Shown here: in pieces, positions 1 through 7,120 of the stretch
Numbering within the stretch: the stretch's first letter is position 1
Layout of the letters: every line of letters starts with the position of its first letter
Assembly: GCF_014650435.1 (NCBI RefSeq)
Contig: NZ_BMUY01000008.1
Span: 318,285 to 382,284, forward strand
Source of the DNA: Streptomyces tendae
Lineage (GTDB): Bacteria; Actinomycetota; Actinomycetes; Streptomycetales; Streptomycetaceae
Direction: 5' to 3'
DNA length: 64,000 bases
Program-made: the position numbers and the translations under genes
Notes under the pieces: generated by a model
Database searches by the model: none
What the model was told of the DNA's origin: nothing
Seen by the model: the letters and a program-made list of their open reading frames with translations, nothing else

Positions 1-2697
1 ATGGTGACGTTCGCGCAGGCGCAGGAGCGCGCGGAGGAGTGGGTCAACGGCGAGTTGCCGGCGTACCAGCACCGGGAGGTGCGGGTGCGGGAGTTCGACC
101 TCGGGTTCGTGGTGTGGGCCGAGGACCGTGTGGACGGGCCGCGTTCGGACGGGGGTGCGCAGCGGCTGGTGATCGCCCGGGACAGTGGCGAGGCGACGTT
201 GTGGCCCTCGCTGCCGGTGGGCGAGGTGATCCGCCGGTACGAGGAGGAGTACGGCCGTCCCGACGAGGCGGAGGCGGCGGCTCCGGCGCCTGCGGCGCGG
301 GTGGACCTGAACCAGACGTCGTTCTTGTTGAGTCCGCCGGAGTGGTTGCAGGAGGCGGCGGACCGGATCGGCATTCCGGATCGCCGGCAGGGTGACCAGG
401 GGGGTGGAGGCGCCGGTAGCGCCGGGGGCGCCGGTGGGGCGTTGCCCGAGACGCAGGCCGGGGTGCCGTCGGCGCCCGCGGCGTCCACGTCCCCGTCCGC
501 GTCGGCGGGTGGCTCGTCCGGGGCCGGGAGCGGTGCCGGGTGGCCGGCCGCGGGTGCCGGTGGCGCGGGTGCGTCCGGTGCGCCGGGTGTCCCGAGTGCG
601 CCGGGTGCGCCTGCCGGGGCGACGCCCTGGGCGGGGACGGACACCAACGGGGACGCCGGTGAGGACCGTTCCGTGCCGCTGCCCCAGACCGTGTTCGCGC
701 CGCCGTTGAGCGGCGCCGACGACGACACGCCGCCGCCGTCCACGACGCCGGAGGCCAAGACGGCGCTGATGTCGGGCGGCAGCCAGCTTCCGCCGACGGC
801 GCTCTCGCCGGCGATCGGCGACCCGAACGCAGCCCCCGGTGCGCCCGGCGCGCCTGGTGCGCCCGGCGGTACGGGTACGCCGCCGCCCGTGGCTCCGGCC
901 CCGCCCGCGGCCGGTCCGTCCACCGGTCCGGGGGCGTCCGCCACGCCGCCCCGGCCGCTCGCGTCGAACGCCGGAGACATCGCCGACGCCGCGACCAGCA
1001 AGGCGACGCCTCCGCCCCGCCGCGGAGGTGGTTCGTCCACGCCGCCGCCGCCGAGCGCGCCGGGTGTACCGGGTGTGCGTCCGGGGAGCACGCCGCCGCC
1101 GTCGGGGACTCCCGCGCCGGGTGCCCCGGCCGGTGGCTACGTGCCGACGCAACTGGTGTCGTCCCTCGGCCCCGAGGGCCCGGGAGGTCCTGGCGGTCCG
1201 GGGACCCCGCCGCCCAGCGCTCCGGGGACCCCGCCGCCGCCCAGCGCCCCGCAGCCTCCGGGTGGGGCGGGCGCGCCGGGTACGCCGCCTCCGCCGAGTG
1301 CGCCTGGCGCCCCTGGTGCGCCGGGTGGGACGCCGCCGGGCGGGATGCACCACGCCGCCACGATGCTGGCCGACCCGGGCCGGACCGGCGGCGGCGCCCC
1401 GCAGCCTCCCGGCCCGCCCGGACCGCCGAACCCGCCCGGACCGCCGAACCCGCCCGGTCCTCCCGGCGCGCCCGGTGCGCCTTCCGGGCCGGGTACGCCG
1501 CCGCCCCCTCCGGCCGCTCCCGGTGCGCCGGGGTCGCAGGGGTCCGCGGGCGGTGCGGGCGGTGCCGTGCACCACGCGCAGACAGTGCTGGCCTCGCCCT
1601 CCCTGGGCGGTCCCGGCGGCATCGGCGCGCCCCCGCCGCCGCCCGGTGCCGTACCGCCGCCGCCCGGGCAGCCCGTGCCCGGTCCGCCGCCGGCGTACGG
1701 CTATCCGCCGCAGCCCGCCGGTCAGCCGACCGTCGGTCCCGGCTACCAGGCCGTACTGCGCTACCGCGCCCAGGACGGCTCCGAGCAGCAGCTGATCCGG
1801 CGTTCCGCGCCGGGGACGCCGCACCCGGAGTGGCAGATCTTCCACGAGCTGCGCGCCATGAACGTGCCGCCGGACCAGGTGCTGGAGCTGCACACCGAGC
1901 TGGAGTCCTGCGAGCTGCCGGGTGCGTACTGCGCGCGGATGATCCGGGAGCAGTGGCCGCAGGCGCGGATCACCTCGATCGCGCCGTACGGCCTGGACCA
2001 CGCGAGTCGGCAGCAGGGCATGCAGCAGCTGCTGGCGCACCAGGGTGAGCTGCACCAGGTGGCCGACGGTCCCGCGCGGCCGGCGCCGGTGCGTGCTCCG
2101 CTGCCGCAGGTGCAGCCGGCGCCGCCGGTTCCGCCGGAGGCCGTCGGGCAGGAGCTGGCCGGTGCGTTCGGTCCGGGGGTCTTCCGGTTCGAGCAGGCCG
2201 CGGTGTCCCGGCAGGGGGTGCCGCCGGTCGTGGCGCACACGCTGGTGGCCGCGGGGCTGCCGATGGACATGGGCCCGTTCTTCTGGGCGCAGGCCCAGCC
2301 GGGGCGCCCGGTGCCGACGCTGGCGGAGCTGGCGGCCGAGCGGGGGGTGCAGCCCGCGTCGGACGCGGGGTCGTACCTCGTCGTGGGCAGCGACTTCGGC
2401 CGGGCGATCTGTGTGCAGTACGGGACGGCGGCCATCGTGGCGGTTCCGGTGGAGGCGGGTCCGGGCGGTGCGCCCGTGCCGCCGCAGTTCGTGAACACGG
2501 GGCTGCCGGAGTTCGCGCGCTGCCTTGCGCTGCTGGGCCGGATGTGGCGGCTCAGGTTCGGTCTGAACCAGGAGCAGGCGGGCCGCTGGACGGTGGACTT
2601 CCAGGCGCAGTTGGCCGCGCTGGACCCGGCGGCGCTCGGGTCGCCGGAGAGCTGGTGGTCGGTGCTGCTGGAGCAGATGTGGGACGGGCTGCTGTGA
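1..2697 (+). CDS. Large Pro/Gly-rich protein with Imm35-like, deaminase-like and SUKH-4-like segments
   Basis: This 898-residue protein has three parts. Residues about 1-90 resemble YrhB/Imm35 immunity domains. Residues about 110-575 are a low-complexity linker rich in PGAPG and TPPPP. Residues about 578-690 look like a nucleotide/nucleic-acid deaminase of the XOO_2897 type: H608-P-E610, then TELESC with C637 and C644 as candidate zinc ligands. Residues about 715-898 resemble SUKH-4 immunity proteins. The ATG is the first base of the window, so the true start could lie upstream. A terminator follows at 2725. Deaminase and SUKH modules are known from polymorphic toxin systems. Having them on one chain is odd and could mean a domesticated toxin/immunity fusion. 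Domain calls are by eye; the coding call is firm. Confidence 0.75.
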   Translation: MVTFAQAQERAEEWVNGELPAYQHREVRVREFDLGFVVWAEDRVDGPRSDGGAQRLVIARDSGEATLWPSLPVGEVIRRYEEEYGRPDEAEAAAPAPAARVDLNQTSFLLSPPEWLQEAADRIGIPDRRQGDQGGGGAGSAGGAGGALPETQAGVPSAPAASTSPSASAGGSSGAGSGAGWPAAGAGGAGASGAPGVPSAPGAPAGATPWAGTDTNGDAGEDRSVPLPQTVFAPPLSGADDDTPPPSTTPEAKTALMSGGSQLPPTALSPAIGDPNAAPGAPGAPGAPGGTGTPPPVAPAPPAAGPSTGPGASATPPRPLASNAGDIADAATSKATPPPRRGGGSSTPPPPSAPGVPGVRPGSTPPPSGTPAPGAPAGGYVPTQLVSSLGPEGPGGPGGPGTPPPSAPGTPPPPSAPQPPGGAGAPGTPPPPSAPGAPGAPGGTPPGGMHHAATMLADPGRTGGGAPQPPGPPGPPNPPGPPNPPGPPGAPGAPSGPGTPPPPPAAPGAPGSQGSAGGAGGAVHHAQTVLASPSLGGPGGIGAPPPPPGAVPPPPGQPVPGPPPAYGYPPQPAGQPTVGPGYQAVLRYRAQDGSEQQLIRRSAPGTPHPEWQIFHELRAMNVPPDQVLELHTELESCELPGAYCARMIREQWPQARITSIAPYGLDHASRQQGMQQLLAHQGELHQVADGPARPAPVRAPLPQVQPAPPVPPEAVGQELAGAFGPGVFRFEQAAVSRQGVPPVVAHTLVAAGLPMDMGPFFWAQAQPGRPVPTLAELAAERGVQPASDAGSYLVVGSDFGRAICVQYGTAAIVAVPVEAGPGGAPVPPQFVNTGLPEFARCLALLGRMWRLRFGLNQEQAGRWTVDFQAQLAALDPAALGSPESWWSVLLEQMWDGLL

Positions 2698-2724
2698 GGC
2701 GCCGGCGCCGCTGACGTACCCGAC

Positions 2725-2769
2725 GGGCGGGGCCCGGTCGACCTGCGGGACGGCCGGGCCTCGCCCTTT
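2725..2769 (+). terminator. Intrinsic terminator after the large SUKH/deaminase gene
   Basis: A 13-bp stem (2725-2737 with 2754-2766, one G-T pair) is followed by TTTG. It lies 28 bases after the stop codon and before the next promoter region. Confidence 0.75.
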
Positions 2770-2859
2770 GTGTGCGGTGTGTCGCATTATGAGGGCTTAC
2801 TTCCGATCCATAAAGTCGGTTAAGTCCATTTAGTGCGGCAGGTTCACCACAGGGGTGTG

Positions 2860-3756
2860 ATGAGCATGAGCAGCGCCTCGGCGGCTCCCCACGGCTTCGT
2901 GACCGTACGCGGGCGCGAGCGCGGCTACCGTCCCGAGCAGGTGGAGGAGTGTGTCGCGGCCCTGTCCGAGGACCGCGACGCGGCCTGGGAGCGGGCCGCC
3001 CGGCTCACCGTGCTGGCCCGGGAGATGGAGGAGGACCTGGAGGACCTGCGGGACGTGGTCGCACAGCTCACCTCGCAGGACTACCAGGCGTTGGGGGAGC
3101 GCGCGCGGAACCTGTTCCGGCTCGGCGAGGAGGAGGCCGAGGCCGTGCGGGAGGGGGCGCGGAGCGCGGCGGACGGCTTGATGGAGGACGCGAGGGCGTA
3201 CGCGGCCGGGGTGCGGGACGCGGCGCAGGCGCACGCCGACGCGGTACGCGCGGAGGCGGACGAACGGGCCGGGCAGCGGCTGCGCGCGGCGCGCGCGGAG
3301 GCCGACGAGGCGCGGATCGAGGCGCGGCGCGAGGTGCGGGCGGCGCGGGCCGAGGCGCTCTCCGCGCTGCGCGAGATGCGCAGGCGCACCGCCGGGATGC
3401 TCGCCGAGCAGAGCCGGGAGCTGGCCGAGCGGGCGGCCGCCACCGAGCGGGCCGAGGACGAGCGGGCGCGGGCCCTGGACGCCCGTCACGAGCAGGCGGT
3501 GGCGCGCGCCGAGCAGGACGTGCGCGCCGCGGAACAGGAGCTGGCCGACGCCGGGGCGGCGGCCGGGCGGCGGCAGGAGGAGGCCCGGGCCCGGGCGGCC
3601 GAGGTGGTCGCCGAGGCCCGGGCGTGTCAGGAGCGGATCGCCCGCGACACGGAACGGGTGCTGCGCGAGCACGGGGAGCGGTGGGACGAACTCCAGGCCC
3701 ACATGGCCTCCGTGCGCAGCAACCTCCATTCGCTGACGGGGCGTGCGGTGGAGTGA
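2860..3756 (+). CDS. DivIVA/FilP-like coiled-coil protein (annotated in relatives as cellulose-binding)
   Basis: About 298 residues, almost entirely alpha-helical heptad sequence rich in Ala, Glu and Arg. The N-terminus (GFVTVRGRERGYRPEQVEE) resembles the membrane-targeting start of DivIVA-family proteins. Streptomyces have several such proteins (FilP and Scy relatives) acting as cytoskeletal scaffolds at hyphal tips; the cellulose-binding name used in databases is historical. ATG 2860 is preferred over an upstream GTG at 2833 because AGGGG lies at 2851-2855. ATG 2866, in the same frame, is also possible. It is monocistronic, with the convergent symporter ending at 3787. Confidence 0.8.
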   Translation: MSMSSASAAPHGFVTVRGRERGYRPEQVEECVAALSEDRDAAWERAARLTVLAREMEEDLEDLRDVVAQLTSQDYQALGERARNLFRLGEEEAEAVREGARSAADGLMEDARAYAAGVRDAAQAHADAVRAEADERAGQRLRAARAEADEARIEARREVRAARAEALSALREMRRRTAGMLAEQSRELAERAAATERAEDERARALDARHEQAVARAEQDVRAAEQELADAGAAAGRRQEEARARAAEVVAEARACQERIARDTERVLREHGERWDELQAHMASVRSNLHSLTGRAVE

Positions 3757-3786
3757 CGCCGGGGGTCGTCCGGTAGGGGCTCGCCG

Positions 3787-5397
3787 TCAGTCTCCTCTGC
3801 GGACCGCCCCCGCCAGGATCCAGCCCTCGACCGTCTCGTAGTGCCGGCGCTGCTCCTGCGCCTTGCGCCGGCCGGAGAGCATCGTGCCGAGCCAGCCGCA
3901 GGCGAAGCCCAGCGGGATGGAGACCAGGCCGGTCGTGGTGAACGGGAACCAGTTGAAGTCGGCCTCGGGGAAGGCGGAGACCGGGGAGCCGGAGACGAGG
4001 TTGGTGCCCGGCATCAGCAGCAGTACGGCCAGCGAGCCCCCGATCAGGGTGCAGAGCAGTCCGGCGCGGGTGTAGCGGCGCCAGAAGAGGCCGTAGACCA
4101 GGGCGGGGGCGATGGCCGAGGCGCCCAGGCAGAAGGACAGCGTCACCAGCGGCTGGAGGCTGCGGTGCTGGACGAGGGTGGCCAGGACGATCGCGGGGAT
4201 CCCGACGGCCAGGGCGGAGACGCGGGCGAGGGTCATCTCGCGGCGCGGGGACATCTCCTGGACGCGGGTGGCGAAGACGTCGTGGGCCAGGGAGTTGGCG
4301 CAGGCGAGGATCATGCCGCCGACGGAGGCGAGGAGGGTGAGGAAGACGGCCGTGGTGACGGTGGTGAAGAGGAACGTTTCCGCGGTGGAGACCTGCGCGC
4401 CGAAGGCCGCCTGCGAGCCCAGCAGGTAGGCGGTGTTGCCCTGCGGGTCGATCCCGGCGATGACCGACCGCCCCACCAGTGCCGCCGCGCCGAAGCCGAT
4501 CACCGTGACGACCAGCACGAACAGCGCCACGCCGGAGACCGCCCAGGACATCGAGCGGCGTACCTGGCGGGCGGACGACGCGGTGTACATGCGCATGGTG
4601 ACGTGGGGGAGGCAGGCGCCGCCGAGGACGACGGTGAGCTGCGAGGAGATCATGTCCGCGTCCGGGTGCGGCCCGCCCGCGAACTGGAGGCCGGAGTTCA
4701 GGAACGCCGGCCCCGCGCCGCTGCGGTCCGCCGCCGCGTCGAACAGCGCGCCCGGGTTCCAGTCGAAGCGGTGCAGGATCAGTGCGGCGACCACCAGGCC
4801 CGAGCCGAGCAGCATCACGATCTTGAGGATCTGGATGAGGGCGGTGCCCTTCATGCCGCCGATCGCCGCGTAACCGATCATCAGCACGCCCAGGCCGATG
4901 ATGCAGCCGGTCTGCAGCGCCGCGCCGGAGAAGCCGAGGACGAACGCGAGCAGCTGGCCGGTGCCCGCGAGCTGCACCAGCATCAGCGGCAGCAGCGCCG
5001 CGATGGTCACGGCGCAGGCCGTGATGCGCGCCGCGCGCCCCGGCATCCGGCGGGCGAGCGCGTCGCCCATGGTGAACCGGCCCGCGTTGCGCAGCGGTTC
5101 GGCCAGCAGGAACATCAGCAGCATCAGGGACAGCGCGGTGCTGAGCGCCAGTACGACGCCGTCGTGGCCGAAGAGGGCGATGACACCGCCCGTGCCGAGC
5201 ACGGAGGCCGCCGAGATGTAGTCGCCGGCGATCGCGAGGCCGTTGCGCATGGGGGACAGGGAGCCGTACCCGGTGTAGAACTCGTCGAGGTCGTCCCGGT
5301 CGGGGCCGGTCATCACGCACAGCAGCAGCGTGACGGTGGCGACGGCGGTGAAGCCGACCAGGGACATCGTCTGGGCGTTGCCGCTGAACTCGGTCAC
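3787..5397 (-). CDS. Sodium:solute symporter (SSS family, ActP-like)
   Basis: A 536-residue membrane protein with about 13 hydrophobic segments and SSS-family signatures, including GDYISAASVLG near residue 60 and GGMKGTALIQ near the fifth helix. The nearest familiar relative is the acetate/glycolate symporter ActP. The GTG start at 5397 overlaps the stop of the upstream DUF485 gene (GTGA), implying translational coupling. E. coli has the same pairing of a small DUF485 membrane protein (yjcH) with actP. Substrate is inferred to be a monocarboxylate such as acetate, but this cannot be fixed from sequence alone. Confidence 0.88.
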   Translation of the reverse strand: MTEFSGNAQTMSLVGFTAVATVTLLLCVMTGPDRDDLDEFYTGYGSLSPMRNGLAIAGDYISAASVLGTGGVIALFGHDGVVLALSTALSLMLLMFLLAEPLRNAGRFTMGDALARRMPGRAARITACAVTIAALLPLMLVQLAGTGQLLAFVLGFSGAALQTGCIIGLGVLMIGYAAIGGMKGTALIQILKIVMLLGSGLVVAALILHRFDWNPGALFDAAADRSGAGPAFLNSGLQFAGGPHPDADMISSQLTVVLGGACLPHVTMRMYTASSARQVRRSMSWAVSGVALFVLVVTVIGFGAAALVGRSVIAGIDPQGNTAYLLGSQAAFGAQVSTAETFLFTTVTTAVFLTLLASVGGMILACANSLAHDVFATRVQEMSPRREMTLARVSALAVGIPAIVLATLVQHRSLQPLVTLSFCLGASAIAPALVYGLFWRRYTRAGLLCTLIGGSLAVLLLMPGTNLVSGSPVSAFPEADFNWFPFTTTGLVSIPLGFACGWLGTMLSGRRKAQEQRRHYETVEGWILAGAVRRGD

Positions 5398-5801
5398 CGT
5401 CCCGCCTCCCGCCGGGCGTCCAGTTCGGCCTCCTTGCGGATGCGGTCCGCGAGCGGGTCGACGCGGCGCCGGGCGGTGTACTCGTACAGCGCGATCGCCA
5501 GCCAGGTGACGGGGAGTTGGGCCAGGGCGAGCAGCAGCCCGGTGGGCAGTCCGGCGACGGCGGTGCCGGTCATCAGGCCGGGCGCGTACGCGGACAGGAG
5601 CAGGAACAGGGTGAAGTAGCCGAGCGCGGTGAGCGTCGCGGTGCGGCGCTGCCGGCGGTAGGCGCCGCGCAGGATCCGCAGGTCGCTGTGGTGCCCCAGC
5701 GGGTCGCGGCGGGGTGCGCGGTGGGTGCGGGACCTCGGGGCGTACGGGGGCGGCGGTGGTGGGGGGTGGTGCTGGTACGACGGGGACGGGTCGTAGGTCA
5801 T
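5394..5801 (-). CDS. DUF485 membrane protein, partner of the symporter
   Basis: About 135 residues. The N-terminus is Pro/Tyr/His-rich and presumably cytoplasmic. Two transmembrane helices (LTALGYFTLFLLLSAYAPG and a segment around LPTGLLLALAQLPVTWLAI) are followed by YEYTARRRVDPLADRIR, typical of DUF485. ATG 5801 is chosen because AAGGAG lies just upstream on the minus strand. An in-frame start at 5894 would lack a ribosome site. It is first gene of a two-gene operon with the symporter, overlapping by four bases. Confidence 0.85.
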   Translation of the reverse strand: MTYDPSPSYQHHPPPPPPPYAPRSRTHRAPRRDPLGHHSDLRILRGAYRRQRRTATLTALGYFTLFLLLSAYAPGLMTGTAVAGLPTGLLLALAQLPVTWLAIALYEYTARRRVDPLADRIRKEAELDARREAGR

Positions 5802-6331
5802 CCCGGTTCTCCTTGCGCGGCTTGGGTCCGAGCGGCGGACCGCAGGAGGTGGGGGGTGGGGAGCCACGCACGTTACTCGCGGGTTCGGCGGCACGCTGCG
5901 TTTTGGCCGAACTGGTCGGTCGGTATGTGCGCGTGCCCGGGTTTCCCTGGACGCCCGCTTGCTCCTGACGCCGCGTGAGGGTGGACGCTCGGTGCGTCCG
6001 AGGGTGGAGGCGACCCTGATGTCCGCTCCACCGAAGGGTGGACTGCCCCTAGGGGTACCTCCGTACTACGGGTCGGGGAGGGTTCGTACCGACGGAGGAC
6101 GAGACGGGCCGGGTGGCGTCCTTAGTCTGGCTTTACACCGCTGGGGGGCGGTGAACCGGAGCCACGGGGGTGGGGTTTTCCTCAGTAGAAGACTGCGCTG
6201 AACACCAGCGCGGTCGACCCCCGGTTCCGGCCAGACTCTTCGAGACGGCAGCGCGGCGCCCGCAGAACACCACACACCACGACGGTCGCGGCACCGGCGG
6301 CTCACTCGATGACCGACATAGGAGACTTGAC
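5802..6331. other. Divergent intergenic region between the symporter operon and the ABC exporter
   Basis: No convincing gene. It must hold promoters for both flanking operons. It contains three copies of a GAGGGTGGA-like motif and a TCCACC/GGTGGA inverted repeat between 5976 and 6042 (listed separately), and a CCCCTAGGGG palindrome near 6046-6055. A strong ribosome site, AGGAG at 6320-6324, serves the ABC ATPase. Confidence 0.6.
5976..6042. promoter_or_regulatory. Repeated GAGGGTGGA motif, possible regulator binding site
   Basis: TGAGGGTGGAC at 5976-5986, CGAGGGTGGAG at 5999-6009 and GAAGGGTGGA at 6033-6042 are near-identical direct copies. The last also forms an inverted repeat with TCCACC at 6027-6032 (6-4-6). 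The copies lie about 290-350 bases upstream of the ABC exporter. Two-component response regulators often bind such spaced direct repeats; the regulator is unknown. Confidence 0.4.
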
Positions 6332-7120
6332 ATGACATCGGCCGTAAGTATTCCCACTCACGGGAGCACTGGAGGGCGTACGGCCGTTGCCGCGCGAGCG
6401 CGGCAGGTCGTGAAGGCCTACGGATCGGGCGAGACCCGGGTGGTCGCCCTCGACCACGTGGACGTGGACATCGCGCGCGGCCAGTTCACCGCGATCATGG
6501 GCCCCTCGGGGTCCGGCAAGTCCACGCTGATGCACTGCCTGGCCGGCCTGGACACGGTGACCAGCGGCAACATCTACCTGGACGAGACCGAGATCACCGG
6601 CCTGAAGGACAAGAAGCTCACGCAGCTGCGCCGGGACCGGATCGGCTTCATCTTCCAGGCGTTCAACCTGCTCCCGACGCTCAACGCGATCGAGAACATC
6701 ACGCTGCCCATGGACATCGCGGGCCGCAAGTACGACCGCGCGTGGCTGGACCGGGTCGTGGAGACGGTGGGACTCGCCGGGCGGCTCAAGCACCGGCCCA
6801 CCCAGCTCTCCGGCGGCCAGCAGCAGCGGGTCGCGGTGGCGCGGGCCCTGGCCGCCCGCCCCGAGATCATCTTCGGTGACGAGCCGACCGGGAACCTGGA
6901 CTCGCGGGCGGGCGCCGAAGTGCTCGGCTTCCTGCGCCGGTCGGTCACCGAACTGGGCCAGACCATCGTGATGGTCACCCACGACCCGGTGGCCGCCAGC
7001 TACGCGGACCGGGTGCTGTACCTCGCCGACGGCCGGATCGTGGACGAGATGTACCAGCCCACCGCCGAGGCCGTCCTCGACCGCATGAAGGACTTCGACG
7101 CGCGGGGGCGCACGTCATGA
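6332..7120 (+). CDS. ABC transporter ATP-binding protein (MacB/LolD type)
   Basis: A 262-residue ATPase. It has Walker A GPSGSGKST (about residues 65-73), Q-loop FQAFNLLPT, signature LSGGQQQRVAVARAL, Walker B IIFGDEPTGNLDS and H-loop VTHDP. This is the MacB/LolD subfamily, which powers FtsX-type permeases in mechanotransmission or export of peptides and lipoproteins. ATG 6332 has AGGAG seven bases upstream. Its stop overlaps the permease start by four bases (ATGA). A paralogue with long identical stretches is encoded at 37429-38199. The cargo is unknown. Confidence 0.93.
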   Translation: MTSAVSIPTHGSTGGRTAVAARARQVVKAYGSGETRVVALDHVDVDIARGQFTAIMGPSGSGKSTLMHCLAGLDTVTSGNIYLDETEITGLKDKKLTQLRRDRIGFIFQAFNLLPTLNAIENITLPMDIAGRKYDRAWLDRVVETVGLAGRLKHRPTQLSGGQQQRVAVARALAARPEIIFGDEPTGNLDSRAGAEVLGFLRRSVTELGQTIVMVTHDPVAASYADRVLYLADGRIVDEMYQPTAEAVLDRMKDFDARGRTS

